64,000 bases of DNA from Acidocella facilis ATCC 35904 (GCF_000687875.1 NZ_JHYG01000007.1:176500-240499); one strand, 5' to 3'. Counted from the first letter of the stretch, positions 27,000 to 35,799 are shown. Numbers and translations are program-made. The notes: generated by a model not told the origin, from the letters alone.

Positions 27000-27248
27000 T
27001 CAGGCCAGCAGATTGATCCCGCCACTGGGGCTGGCGCTGGCGCTGCCCGGTTCCGGCGGGCGGGTGCGCGGGGTGGTGGCGATGGAGACGATATCGCCCT
27101 TCTTGTCCCGCACGGTGGTCACGGTGGAGCCGTCCGGCAGGGTGGTGACGTTGGTGGTGTCGCCTGAAGTGCTGGAATTGAAGACGCTGGCCAGCGCATT
27201 GCTGGTGCTGCCCAGCCCGACGCTGCCGATACTCATGCTGGCACTCAT
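27000..27248 (-). CDS. Small Ser/Thr-rich protein of unknown function
   Basis: The protein is 82 residues from the ATG at 27248, chosen because CAGGAGAG lies six bases before it; the frame continues upstream but has no better start. It begins MSASMSIGSVGLGSTSNAL and holds TTLPDGSTVTTVRDKKGDIVS, resembling the short extracellular or flagellar-associated hypothetical proteins of alphaproteobacteria that carry a DGSxxTTVRDxxG phrase. It has no signal peptide, cysteine or membrane segment. I do not recognise a named family. It lies between maeB (convergent) and lpxB (same strand, about 100 bases away). Confidence 0.6.
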   Translation of the reverse strand: MSASMSIGSVGLGSTSNALASVFNSSTSGDTTNVTTLPDGSTVTTVRDKKGDIVSIATTPRTRPPEPGSASASPSGGINLLA

Positions 27249-27348
27249 GCTGCTCTCCTGGTCATGTTGGCCGCCTGTTTTGGCAGGGGGGTGGAGGTTC
27301 AGAGTCTCATCATGGGCGCAGTGAAGCAGGAAAAAGTTAAGAACTGAT

Positions 27349-28503
27349 TTACGGGTCCGTCGAGGCCGCAACCACGCCGAGAATCGCCCGTGCCGCCGCC
27401 GCCGATGGCGTGCCCTCCGGGGCGCGCAAGCTGGCCAGGGCGGCGGTGAAGCCGGCGCGCTGGGCCGCGGCTTCCGCCGCATCGGTCAGCAGGCCGCGCA
27501 CGGTCTGCGCCAGCCGCGCCGGCGCGCAATCCTCCTGCAGCAATTCCGGCACCAGGGCGCGCCCCGCCAGCAGATTGATCATCGCCACATGCGGCACCTT
27601 GATCAGCCGGCGGGCCATCATTGCCGAGAGCGGGTTGACCCGGTAGGTGACCGCCATCGGCACCCCCGCCATCGCCAGCTCCAGCGTCGAGGTGCCGGAT
27701 TTGGTCAGCGCGGCGCGGGCGGCGGCGAAGGCATCGTAGCGCTCCGATACGCTGCGCACGATGATCGGCCGCACCGGCCAGTCCGCCATATGCGCCGCCA
27801 CCGCCTCGGCGATGCCCGCGGCCGCCGCCACCACCGGCACCAGCCCCGGCACATCCGGCTGCAACAGCGCCAGCGTGTCCCGGAACACCGGCAGCAGGCG
27901 CTTGGTTTCGGTGGCGCGCGAGCCCGGCATCAGCACCAGCGGCACAGCGTCCGGCGCGAGCTTGTGGGTGGCGTGAAAGCGCGCCGCATCGCCGGCATCG
28001 GCGCCGGATTCCAGCACCGGATGGCCGGTGAAAACCGGATGCAGCCCGTGCGGGGCGAAGAAATCCGGCTCGAAGGGCAGCAGGCAGAGCAGCTCCTCCC
28101 ACAGGCCGGGGAAATGCTTCACCCGCTCCTGCCGCCAGGCCCAGACCTGCGGCGCGACATAATGCACCCGCTTCGGCCCGCCCGGGCCGATGGCTTTCAG
28201 TACCCGCAAGGTGAAGCCAGGGCTGTCGATGGTCAGCAAAATATCGGGCTTCTGAGCGCGGATGGCTTCGATGGTCTGTTTCAGGCGCTGTTTCAGATGC
28301 AGAACCTTGGGCAAAATCTCCGCCAGCCCCATCAGCGCCAGCTCCTGCATCGGGAACAGCGAGGTCAGCCCGGCCTCCGCCATGCGCGCCCCGCCAATGC
28401 CGGAGAATTGGATCTCCGGCTCCAGGTTTCGTAGCGCTAGCATCAGGCGCATGCCGAGCACGTCGCCGCTGGCCTCGCCGGCGATGATGAAGATGCGGGT
28501 CAT
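27349..28503 (-). CDS. lpxB: Lipid-A-disaccharide synthase LpxB
   Basis: The 384-residue protein has the family start IFIIAGEASGDVLG (residues 4-17), IDSPGFTLRV near residue 93, VHYVAPQVWAWRQERV, LMPGSRATETKRLLP, and the ending region with KSGTSTLELA and MINLLAGRALVPELLQ. It joins UDP-diacylglucosamine and lipid X to make the tetraacyl disaccharide of lipid A at the inner membrane. The start overlaps the nitrilase-like gene's stop by four bases. It is normally in the lpxD-fabZ-lpxA-(lpxI)-lpxB cluster; here it follows GNAT and nitrilase genes instead. Confidence 0.96.
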   Translation of the reverse strand: MTRIFIIAGEASGDVLGMRLMLALRNLEPEIQFSGIGGARMAEAGLTSLFPMQELALMGLAEILPKVLHLKQRLKQTIEAIRAQKPDILLTIDSPGFTLRVLKAIGPGGPKRVHYVAPQVWAWRQERVKHFPGLWEELLCLLPFEPDFFAPHGLHPVFTGHPVLESGADAGDAARFHATHKLAPDAVPLVLMPGSRATETKRLLPVFRDTLALLQPDVPGLVPVVAAAAGIAEAVAAHMADWPVRPIIVRSVSERYDAFAAARAALTKSGTSTLELAMAGVPMAVTYRVNPLSAMMARRLIKVPHVAMINLLAGRALVPELLQEDCAPARLAQTVRGLLTDAAEAAAQRAGFTAALASLRAPEGTPSAAAARAILGVVAASTDP

Positions 28504-29366
28504 CGCAGCGCTACGATTTCAGCGGGGGCGACCGGCGCCCAGTCGCGGTGATTGAGCACCGCCCCTTGCGCGCGCACCGCGTCGATGGCGGCGAAATCGA
28601 CTTGGGCGAAAACCAGAGCCAGCTCGTTCAGCGCCCCGGCGGTGGCGACGCCGTCATCCGGAAAGCCGGTATCGCAGGGGGTGAAAAGGGCGGCATGGCC
28701 GATATTCACATCGATGGAGCCGGACCAGGCGGCGTTGCCGATCAACGGCACCACGGCGGTATAGCATTGATTTTCCACCGCCCGGGCGCGGGCGGAGAGG
28801 CGCACCCGGTTGAAGCCGGCGGGGGAGGCGGTGCAGCAGGGAATCAGGATCAGCTTCGCCCCCGCCGCCACCTGGGCGCGCACATGCAGCGGAAACTCGC
28901 TGTCATAGCAGATCGACACGCCGATCAGCCCGAAGATGGTGTCGAACACCACAGGCGCGGCCCCGCCGGCAACCCCCCATTCCTCAGCCTCAAAGCGGGT
29001 CATCGCCTGCTTGTCCTGGAAGCCCATGGCGCCGGAGGGGGCGATGAAGGGGGCGCGGTTGCGGATTTTCCCGTCCGCATCGCGCATCGGCAGCGAGCCG
29101 CCGAGGATGTGCAGCTTGTGGCGCATCGCCATCTCGCGCAGCCCGCTCAGGATCGGCTCGGCCTGGTCCACCACATGCAGCAGCTCGGCCGCGATGTCCG
29201 GGGTTTTGATCTGCGCCCCGGCGCAGACCATGGCGGCATATTCCGGCAGCACCAGCATGTCCGCCCCGGCCAGGGCAGCCTCGGCGGCCAGGCGCTCCAG
29301 CCGCATCAGAAAGGCCTTGAAGCTGGCGGGGGCGGAAACCCCGAACGGGGCGAGGGCGAGCTTCAT
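28500..29366 (-). CDS. Carbon-nitrogen hydrolase (nitrilase superfamily)
   Basis: The protein is 288 residues from MKLALAPFG. It carries the nitrilase catalytic triad: E42 (LPEYAAM), K119 (MGFQDKQAMT) and C153 (GVSICYDSEFP). These enzymes hydrolyse amides or nitriles. The gene overlaps the upstream GNAT gene and the downstream lpxB by ATGA junctions. A GNAT domain and a nitrilase domain are fused in one protein in some bacteria (for example Bacillus YhcX), so the two genes here are probably a split version acting on the same compound, which is unknown. Confidence 0.9.
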   Translation of the reverse strand: MKLALAPFGVSAPASFKAFLMRLERLAAEAALAGADMLVLPEYAAMVCAGAQIKTPDIAAELLHVVDQAEPILSGLREMAMRHKLHILGGSLPMRDADGKIRNRAPFIAPSGAMGFQDKQAMTRFEAEEWGVAGGAAPVVFDTIFGLIGVSICYDSEFPLHVRAQVAAGAKLILIPCCTASPAGFNRVRLSARARAVENQCYTAVVPLIGNAAWSGSIDVNIGHAALFTPCDTGFPDDGVATAGALNELALVFAQVDFAAIDAVRAQGAVLNHRDWAPVAPAEIVALR

Positions 29367-29977
29367 AGGCGCTTGGTCCAGAAGGTTAGGTTTTTGGTGC
29401 TGGCGGCGGCTTCGTCCACATCCCGCCAGCTCATCTGGCAGACCAGATCCTCGCGCCTTGTGAAGCCGCGCTTGGTCCAGAATCCATCCAGCGGCTGGTA
29501 GCCATCCGGGCGCAGCCAATGGCTGGCGGGGCGCTGCACGGCGCAGAACGCCGCCAGGGTGGCGCCATAGGCGCGGGCCTGGCGCTCGCGCGCGACGAAA
29601 AACCCAACCCCCAGCCCGCGGCCGCGATAGGCTTTCTCCAGCACGCTCTCGCCGAAATAGAAAATATCGGAAATATCGATGCCGGCTTCCAGAAACGGGG
29701 TTTTCACCGCCTGGGTCTCGGCGGAAAGCGGCAGGCAGGTGGCGGCGCCGACGATTCGCTCGCCGATTCGGGCCAGCACGATGGCAGCACCCTTCACCCG
29801 CACATAGGTCTGCAGATAGTCGCGCTCATGCGCCTCGTCGCCGTCATAGAGATAGGGAAATTCCCGGAAAACCTCGATGCGCAGCCGGGCGAGGTCGGGC
29901 AGCGCCGCCTGCGCGTCCTCGCCGGTGACGGTCTCCAGTTCAAGCTTGGCGCGCGGGGTGGGGGGCGGCAGGGTCAT
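29363..29977 (-). CDS. GNAT family N-acetyltransferase
   Basis: The 204-residue protein shows the GNAT core with RRIG-like RIGERIVGAATCLPL and the acetyl-CoA loop EKAYRGRGLGVGFFVARE (Q/RxxGxG/A, about residues 115-130). The late segment FWTKRGFTRREDL is the usual GNAT end. It is first in a GNAT-nitrilase-lpxB operon with 4-base overlaps. The conserved pairing with nitrilase suggests one pathway, perhaps modification or repair of a small metabolite; the link to lipid A may only be positional. The specificity cannot be read. Confidence 0.87.
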   Translation of the reverse strand: MTLPPPTPRAKLELETVTGEDAQAALPDLARLRIEVFREFPYLYDGDEAHERDYLQTYVRVKGAAIVLARIGERIVGAATCLPLSAETQAVKTPFLEAGIDISDIFYFGESVLEKAYRGRGLGVGFFVARERQARAYGATLAAFCAVQRPASHWLRPDGYQPLDGFWTKRGFTRREDLVCQMSWRDVDEAAASTKNLTFWTKRL

Positions 29978-30034
29978 ACGCCGCGCAGAATGTCCGCAGC
30001 GGGCAGGCCTGCCAAGCGCCCGGCCCTGGAACTG

Positions 30035-30173
30035 ACAAAAGTTTTTGGGGGTTGAAGGGGCGTTTTTTCAAAAACGCCCCTTCGTGACAAAAGGCCGGAT
30101 CGCCCCAGAGGGGCGTCCGGCCTTTTGTCTTGATGCCGCTTTTTTGAAAAAAAGCGGCGCAAAAAACTTTTGT
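30035..30173. repeat. Modular palindromic repeat, copy 6 (triple hairpin)
   Basis: The outer arms ACAAAAGTTTTTGG and CAAAAAACTTTTGT enclose three hairpins: GAAGGGGCGTTTTT/AAAAACGCCCCTTC; a 20-bp stem with one bulged base (GACAAAAGGCCGGA...TCCGGCCTTTTGTC, 30086-30129); and GCCGCTTTTTT/AAAAAAGCGGC. The element fills most of the gap between the GNAT start and the cytochrome c stop; both genes run on the minus strand. Confidence 0.9.
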
Positions 30174-30204
30174 GATTTTTTAAAAATCTTTTTCAAGCAA
30201 TTCC

Positions 30205-31836
30205 TTAATGCGCCGCCACCAGCGGCTGCACGCTGGCGATGAAATCCTTCAGCGCCGCCTGCTTCTGCGCCAGGCTCAGCCCGTGCTCGCGCGCCAGCGC
30301 CGGGCAATAGGCGGCGACCAGCGTGTTGGTGAGGTCGGCCGGGCTGATGCTGCTATTGGCGCCGCGCACCGCGCCGATGAGGGCATTGGTGCGGTTGGGC
30401 AAGGTGGCCGGGGTGACGCCCTGATAGATGTTCAGCCAGCCATTGCCGGGATCGGTGACCGAGCTCGGGGTGATCACCGGGCAGCCGAGATTATCGGCCT
30501 GCAGGCTGCCAGCCCCTTGCAGACGGGTTTTCGCCCGCAGCGCCTTCACATCCTCGGCGGTGGCATTGGCGGTGCCCTTATTGCCCCAGGCGGTGCGGAT
30601 ATAGTTGGTGATGTCGGCGATCTGCTGGTCGTTCAGCCGGGCGCCGAAGACCGGCATCTTCATCGCCGGCGCGCCCCAGCTGCCCAGCCCGCCCAGCATG
30701 GCGCCGATGGCGTTGTCCGGCAGTTCGGCGGTGACGCTGTCATTGCCGGCGAGGTTGGGGACGAGTTTCGGCGGCAGACCGCCGCCGGTCTGGCCGTGGC
30801 AGCCGGCGCAGCTCATTTTATAGAGCGCCTGGCCGCGGGCGATCGAGGCATCCGCATCGGCGATGGCGGGGGTGGGCGGGGTGTTCTGCGGCTTGGTGGC
30901 GGTTTGCAGGAAATCCGCGATGTCCGCGATATCGGAGACCGGCAGCAGGCTGGTGGAATGGTCGGTCATGTCGCCCATCGGCCCGTAGGGCGAGCCTTTC
31001 ACCAGATTGCCGTCATCATGCAGATAGGTGATCAGATCATCCTTCGCCCAGCCGCCGACGCCGTAGGTTTTGTCGGACGAGATGTTGGGGGCATAGAGAT
31101 TGTCGATCTTCGCCCCGGCGAACTGCTTGTCGTCCATCGTCGCCTGCAACATGTTGCGCGGCGTATGGCATTCCTGGCAGTGGCCCAGCGCGATGGTGAG
31201 ATAGGCGCCGTTCTTCATATGCTCGTCCCAGGACGGGTTCATCTTCATCGGGCCGGTCTTGAAGAACAGCAGCCGCCAGCCCAGCAGCACCGGACGCTGG
31301 TTGAAGGGAAAGCTCATGGTGCTGGGGGCGCGCGGCGCGTCCACCGGCGGCAGGCTCATCAGATAGGCCTTGATCGCCATCACATCCGGGTAGGAGAGCT
31401 TGGTGTAGGAGGTATAGGGCATCGCCGGATACAGGAATTTCGGGAAAATCCCGTAGCTGTGGCCGGGCGAGACGCCATCATGCAGGGCGGCGTAGAATTG
31501 CGCATCCGTCCAGTTGCCGATGCCGGTGGTTTTGTCAGGCGTGATGTTCGGGGTGGAGAGGCCGCCAAACGGGGTGTGCATGATCAGCCCGCCGGAGAAG
31601 GGCGCCTGGCCGGGGCCGGTATGGCAGGGCATGCAATCCGCCGCATCGACCAGATATTTGCCGCGCGCCAGCAGGGCCGCGTGGTCCGTGGGGGCGGAGA
31701 GGGAGGCAGCGGGGTAATCCTTGGTGTCCGCGGCGGTGGCCACCCGGCTGACCGCGAGGCCGCCAATGATGAGGGCAAGGGCGGCGGCGGCGAGGAAGGG
31801 GCGCAGAAAATTAGGCCGGGGCGTTTGCGCAGACAT
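30205..31836 (-). CDS. Triheme membrane c-type cytochrome (AdhB-like)
   Basis: The 543-residue protein has an N-terminal hydrophobic signal (about residues 11-36) and three heme sites CMPCH (C68), CQECH (C220) and CAGCH (C343). This matches the cytochrome subunit of membrane alcohol, gluconate or aldehyde dehydrogenases of acetic acid bacteria, which pass electrons from a dehydrogenase to ubiquinone. Those subunits are about 440-480 residues; here about 100 extra residues follow the third domain, including a short pair of Cys (NLGCPVI, AAYCPAL) without heme motif. No dehydrogenase large subunit is adjacent, so the partner is encoded elsewhere. Confidence 0.9.
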   Translation of the reverse strand: MSAQTPRPNFLRPFLAAAALALIIGGLAVSRVATAADTKDYPAASLSAPTDHAALLARGKYLVDAADCMPCHTGPGQAPFSGGLIMHTPFGGLSTPNITPDKTTGIGNWTDAQFYAALHDGVSPGHSYGIFPKFLYPAMPYTSYTKLSYPDVMAIKAYLMSLPPVDAPRAPSTMSFPFNQRPVLLGWRLLFFKTGPMKMNPSWDEHMKNGAYLTIALGHCQECHTPRNMLQATMDDKQFAGAKIDNLYAPNISSDKTYGVGGWAKDDLITYLHDDGNLVKGSPYGPMGDMTDHSTSLLPVSDIADIADFLQTATKPQNTPPTPAIADADASIARGQALYKMSCAGCHGQTGGGLPPKLVPNLAGNDSVTAELPDNAIGAMLGGLGSWGAPAMKMPVFGARLNDQQIADITNYIRTAWGNKGTANATAEDVKALRAKTRLQGAGSLQADNLGCPVITPSSVTDPGNGWLNIYQGVTPATLPNRTNALIGAVRGANSSISPADLTNTLVAAYCPALAREHGLSLAQKQAALKDFIASVQPLVAAH

Positions 31837-31937
31837 GGATCGGTTCCCTAGTTTTTATCCCGGAGTGTCACGCTGTTCGCGTCACGCTCCGCGTTTCATG
31901 GCTCTAGGGTCCATTTCGCCGATTTAACGGCTGCAGA

Positions 31938-32333
31938 TCAAGCCTTGCCGTAAAGTGTGTCAGGATGGATGTGCGGCGCAGCAATTTCGACCAGCTCGTC
32001 CTCGCGCACCGCCCGGTAGAAGCAGCTGCGCCGGCCGGTGTGGCAGGCCACGCCTGTCTGGTCGACCAGCAGCAACAGCGCGTCGCCATCGCAATCGATC
32101 CGCAGCTCGATCAGCTTCTGGGTCTGGCCAGAGCTTTCGCCCTTGCGCCAGAGTTTGGCGCGCGAGCGCGAATAATAGCAGACCTGGCCGGTGCGCAGCG
32201 TTTCTTCCACGGCCTCGCGGTTCATCCAGGCCATCATCAGGATCTCGCCGCTATCATGCTGCTGGGCGATGGCGGCGACGAGCCCGTTGGCATCGAAGGA
32301 GAGGGCGGCGAGCAGGTCTGTATGCGCGTTCAT
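31938..32333 (-). CDS. hisI: Phosphoribosyl-AMP cyclohydrolase
   Basis: The protein is 131 residues from MNAHTDLLAAL. It shows GLVAAIAQQHDSGEILMMAWMN, WRKGESSGQTQ and the metal site DCDGDALLLLVDQTGVACHTGRRSCFYR, with Asp and Cys ligands for Mg and Zn. It performs step three of histidine synthesis, opening the purine ring of PR-AMP. It is the stand-alone form, without the HisE domain. The other his genes are not adjacent except hisS 9 kb away. The longer open frame to 32714 is a shadow of the opposite gene. Confidence 0.96.
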   Translation of the reverse strand: MNAHTDLLAALSFDANGLVAAIAQQHDSGEILMMAWMNREAVEETLRTGQVCYYSRSRAKLWRKGESSGQTQKLIELRIDCDGDALLLLVDQTGVACHTGRRSCFYRAVREDELVEIAAPHIHPDTLYGKA

Positions 32334-32433
32334 GCCCGCAGAGAAGGTGCAAAGACGCTGCAAAGTCAACGCGTCCGGGTTGGCGAGGGGCGCAGGGCTG
32401 CCCATGTGGCGGGGAGCTTGAAGGAGAGATGCG

Positions 32434-33489
32434 ATGGCGAAGACGGCTTTGGTGGTGGGCGCGAGTGGGATTGTCGGCAGCGCGGCCTGCTCGCATTTAT
32501 CGGCGCAGGGCTGGGAGGTGCTGGGGCTGGCGCGCCGCCCGCAGCACCAGCCGGGAATAATGCCGGTGGCGGCCGACCTGCTGGATGCGCAGGCCACGAA
32601 AGCCGCGCTGGCCGGGCTGGCGCCGGAGATCGTCTTCATCTGCACCTGGCTGCGCCAGGACAGCGAGGCGGAGAATATCCGGGTGAATGCGGCGATGGTG
32701 CGCAATCTGCTCAACGCGCTGGGCGGGGCGACGCGGCATGTGGCGCTGGTAACCGGCTTGAAGCATTATCTCGGGCCCTTCGAGGCCTATGGCAAAGGCA
32801 GCCTGCCGCAAACCCCTTTCCGCGAGGACCAGCCCCGGCTGGATGTGGAGAATTTCTACTACGCCCAGGAGGATGAATTATTCGCCGCCGCGGCGCGGGA
32901 CGGCTTCAGCTGGAGCGTGCACCGCCCGCATACGATCATCGGCAAGGCGGTGGGCAATGCGATGAATATGGGCACCACGCTGGCGGTCTATGCCTCGCTC
33001 TGCCGGGCGCTGGAGCGGCCGTTCTATTTCCCCGGTTCGGCCATGCAATGGAACGGGCTGACGGATATGACCGATGCCAGGCTGCTCGCCGCGCATCTGC
33101 TCTGGGCCGCACAGACGCCGGAGGCCGCCAACCAGGCCTTCAATGTGGTGAATGGCGATGTGTTCCGCTGGTCCTGGATGTGGGGCCGGATCGCGGATTG
33201 GTTCGGGCTGCAGCCCGCCCCCTTTACCGGCGAGCATCGGCCGCTGGAGGTGCAGATGGCGCAGGACGAAGGCAGCTGGGCCGATATCGCCGCGCGGGCC
33301 AGGCTGGTGGAGCCGGATCTGAGCCGTCTCGCCTCGCCCTGGCATACCGATGCGGATCTGGGCCGGCCGATCGAGGTGGTGACGGATATGTCGAAGAGCC
33401 GCCGGCTGGGGTTTTCGCTCTATCAGCCGACGGATGAGGCGTTTTTTGAGCTGTTTACCGGGTTGCAGGCGGAGCGGTTGATTCCGTAA
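32434..33489 (+). CDS. Extended SDR, PRISE-like NAD(P)-dependent reductase
   Basis: The 351-residue protein has the Rossmann motif GASGIVGSA (residues 9-17) and the phrases VALVTGLKHYLGPFEAYGKG and ENFYYAQEDELF, which are typical of the progesterone-5-beta-reductase/iridoid-synthase-like (PRISE) SDR group acting on activated enones. Bacterial members are common but their substrates are seldom known. It is divergent from hisI with 100 bases between, and repeat copy 7 starts 14 bases after the stop. Confidence 0.85.
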   Translation: MAKTALVVGASGIVGSAACSHLSAQGWEVLGLARRPQHQPGIMPVAADLLDAQATKAALAGLAPEIVFICTWLRQDSEAENIRVNAAMVRNLLNALGGATRHVALVTGLKHYLGPFEAYGKGSLPQTPFREDQPRLDVENFYYAQEDELFAAAARDGFSWSVHRPHTIIGKAVGNAMNMGTTLAVYASLCRALERPFYFPGSAMQWNGLTDMTDARLLAAHLLWAAQTPEAANQAFNVVNGDVFRWSWMWGRIADWFGLQPAPFTGEHRPLEVQMAQDEGSWADIAARARLVEPDLSRLASPWHTDADLGRPIEVVTDMSKSRRLGFSLYQPTDEAFFELFTGLQAERLIP

Positions 33490-33502
33490 AGGCAAAGAAA
33501 GA

Positions 33503-33550
33503 AGCGGGGACTTTTTGAAAAAAGTCCCCGCTCCCCCCAAAAACTTTTGG
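33503..33550. repeat. Modular palindromic repeat, copy 7 (short)
   Basis: A 14-bp perfect stem (AGCGGGGACTTTTT / AAAAAGTCCCCGCT) with a two-base loop is followed by CCCCCCAAAAACTTTTGG, the right-hand outer arm. The left arm is missing, so this is the inverse of copy 4. It lies between the convergent SDR and ppk2 genes and should terminate both. Confidence 0.85.
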
Positions 33551-33562
33551 TTTTTTAAATTC

Positions 33563-34318
33563 TCAGCGCGCCAGCATGCCGTTTTTCAGGCAGGTTTCGT
33601 CGAAGCGGCAGAGGATCTGGCCGTCGATGGCGTGGGATTTGGCGTTCTTGTAATCGATGCGGGTGATCAGATCCGCGATGATGGCGAGGCGCGCGGCTTT
33701 CTTGTCATCGGCGCGGACCACGATCCAGGGGGCGGCGGCGCTGTCGGTGGCCAGCAGCATGGCGTCGCGGGCCTTGGTGTAATCGTCGAAATGCGCCAGG
33801 GCCTTTTCATCGATCGGGCTGATCTTCCATTGCTTCAGCGGATCGTCGCGGCGGGCCTCGATGCGGGCCTTCTGCTCCTTGGCGTCGATATCGAGATAAT
33901 ATTTGACGATGGTGACGCCGGCTTCCGCCAGCATGGCCTCGAACACCGGCACGGTGCGCATGAATTCATGGTATTCATGCTCGGTGCAGAACCCCATCAC
34001 CCGCTCCACCCCGGCGCGGTTATACCAGGAGCGGTTGAACAGCACGATCTGCCCGGCGGCGGGGAGATGCGCGACATAGCGCTGGAAATACCATTGCGTG
34101 GTTTCGGTATCGGAGGGTTTGGGCAGGGCGACGATGCGGATGTCGCGCGGGGAGAGATGCTCGGTGATGCGCTTGATGGTGCCATCCTTGCCGGCGGTGT
34201 CGCGCCCTTCCAGGATGATCAGCAATTTCTGGCCGCGTTCGATGACGTGGCGTTGCAGCTTCACCAGCTCGATCTGCAGATGGCGGAGGGTTTTTTCATA
34301 GCTTTGTTTTTGGGCCAT
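33563..34318 (-). CDS. ppk2: Polyphosphate kinase 2 (PPK2 family)
   Basis: The 251-residue single-domain protein has the Walker A region EGRDTAGKDG (residues 37-46), FNRSWYNRAGVERVMGF (about 94-110) and the lid region RRDDPLKQWKISPIDEKAL. This matches class I PPK2 enzymes, which use polyphosphate to phosphorylate nucleoside diphosphates and the reverse. The gene is downstream of oprB on the same strand, but repeat copy 8 lies between and probably reduces read-through. Confidence 0.93.
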   Translation of the reverse strand: MAQKQSYEKTLRHLQIELVKLQRHVIERGQKLLIILEGRDTAGKDGTIKRITEHLSPRDIRIVALPKPSDTETTQWYFQRYVAHLPAAGQIVLFNRSWYNRAGVERVMGFCTEHEYHEFMRTVPVFEAMLAEAGVTIVKYYLDIDAKEQKARIEARRDDPLKQWKISPIDEKALAHFDDYTKARDAMLLATDSAAAPWIVVRADDKKAARLAIIADLITRIDYKNAKSHAIDGQILCRFDETCLKNGMLAR

Positions 34319-34348
34319 GGCCCAGCATAGCCCGAGACCCAGTAGAGC

Positions 34349-34446
34349 AAAAGTTTTTGAGGGGCGTAGGCGGCCAAGGTTCCGCCGCCACGCAGCGGCG
34401 GTGGAAAGCCGCCGGAGGGATGGGGACTTTTTTCAAAAAGTCCCCA
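34349..34446. repeat. Modular palindromic repeat, copy 8
   Basis: The arm AAAAGTTTTTGAGGGGCG is followed by a module of about 50 bases beginning GGCGGCCAAGGTTCCGCCGC, which includes CGGCGGTGGAAAGCCGCCGG, then a hairpin with arms TGGGGACTTTTTT and AAAAAGTCCCCA. The middle module is repeated in inverted orientation inside copy 9. It lies between the oprB stop and the ppk2 start. Confidence 0.85.
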
Positions 34447-34456
34447 CATCTTACTT

Positions 34457-35737
34457 TCAGAACGTCACGATGCCGCGCAGCCCCACCACCAGCTCATTGC
34501 CGAGCCTCTTGGCGGGGTTGTTCGCATTGTCGATGCCGCCGGCCGGGTTGATCACGTACTGAATGTCCGGCTGCAGCACGAGCCAGGGTGTGGCCTGGGC
34601 CTGGTAGGTGGCCTCGATCAGCGTCTCGGTGCCGGGGCGGCGGCTGGCGCCGGCGGCGATATCCGCATCGGCGGCGCGCGAGGAAACATGCGCCACGCCG
34701 AAATCAATGCCGGCCTGGTCATTGTCGCGGCCGGGCAGCGGGGCGGTGAGGGTGAGGCCGCCATTGAAGCCGAAATCGACCAGGTTGCGGTCGGACGGCG
34801 CGCCCATGATGCGGCCGAAGACGTTCAAAGTTTGCGCGCTGCGCTGGGGCGACTGCCAGATTGTCTGATCGACCACGCCATAGAGGCTGTAATTGCCGCG
34901 ATGGTTATAGCCGTAGAGCGGGTCGGCGAAATTGGCGGAATCGTACCAGCCGCCGAGTTTATATGTGCCGGGCAGGCCGAGCAGCTTGGTGCTGTATTGC
35001 AGCTCGGCGATCCAGAGCGCGCCGTTTTTCAGCGAGAACCGGCCGCCACGCGGATCCAGCGCCTGCTGGTCGGCGGTAAAGGCGCCAGCACCGGGATCGT
35101 CATCATAGACGCCGGCCAGGATGGCGACATGCTCGCTCGGCTTGAACTGGCCGCGCACGCCCAGCGAGGAGAGCGGATAGGCCGGGCCACCGCCATAGAG
35201 ATCGGCGGAGGGGACCACCGGCCAGCCAGCCATGGTGTTGACGAACAGCGCCGTATAGGTGCTGCCGATGAATTCATTATCGATGCTCTGCTGGCCGATT
35301 TTGACGTCGAATTTCGGGCCGATCTGCTGATCGTACCAGAGTTCCCAGAGGCGGGACGCGTTTTCGCCCTCATTGCCATTGGCGGTCTGGATGTCGCCTA
35401 GATAATATTGGCTCAGCGGGCGGCCATGCAGCTGCAGGGCGGAGACATGGAAGCTGCCGCCGGCCAGGCCGAAGGCCTTGGCGGTGTCGATATCCATGGT
35501 CATGGTGGTGACACCCTGCATGGTGGCGCCGGTTTTCAGCCCGCCGGTGGTGTTGCCCAGCAGATTTTCCGAATCGGTGATGTTGACGCTGACGCCATGC
35601 GCGGCGAGGGACGGCTTCAGCCCGCCCCAATTGCCGAGCAGCCCGGTGCTGTCCGCCTGCTGCGCCAGTGCTGGCCCGGCCAGCGCGGTGAGCAGCGCGC
35701 CCAGGCTGGCCCCGCGCCATGAAGTGAAAACGTCCAT
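34457..35737 (-). CDS. OprB family carbohydrate-selective porin
   Basis: The 426-residue protein has a signal peptide ending at LAGPALAQ (about residue 26), then TGLLGNWGGLKPSLAAHGVSVNIT, the standard opening of OprB-type porins, and a beta-rich barrel that ends with the terminal aromatic strand VVGLRGIVTF. OprB proteins let glucose and other sugars cross the outer membrane. A strong Fur-box-like palindrome lies about 62 bases before the start, suggesting iron-dependent control. Transcription probably ends in repeat copy 8. Confidence 0.92.
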   Translation of the reverse strand: MDVFTSWRGASLGALLTALAGPALAQQADSTGLLGNWGGLKPSLAAHGVSVNITDSENLLGNTTGGLKTGATMQGVTTMTMDIDTAKAFGLAGGSFHVSALQLHGRPLSQYYLGDIQTANGNEGENASRLWELWYDQQIGPKFDVKIGQQSIDNEFIGSTYTALFVNTMAGWPVVPSADLYGGGPAYPLSSLGVRGQFKPSEHVAILAGVYDDDPGAGAFTADQQALDPRGGRFSLKNGALWIAELQYSTKLLGLPGTYKLGGWYDSANFADPLYGYNHRGNYSLYGVVDQTIWQSPQRSAQTLNVFGRIMGAPSDRNLVDFGFNGGLTLTAPLPGRDNDQAGIDFGVAHVSSRAADADIAAGASRRPGTETLIEATYQAQATPWLVLQPDIQYVINPAGGIDNANNPAKRLGNELVVGLRGIVTF

Positions 35738-35799
35738 GATGACCCCTCTTTGTTGTCCGGCCGGAAGGCCGCATCGTCCTCGATGACACTCATTTAAAT

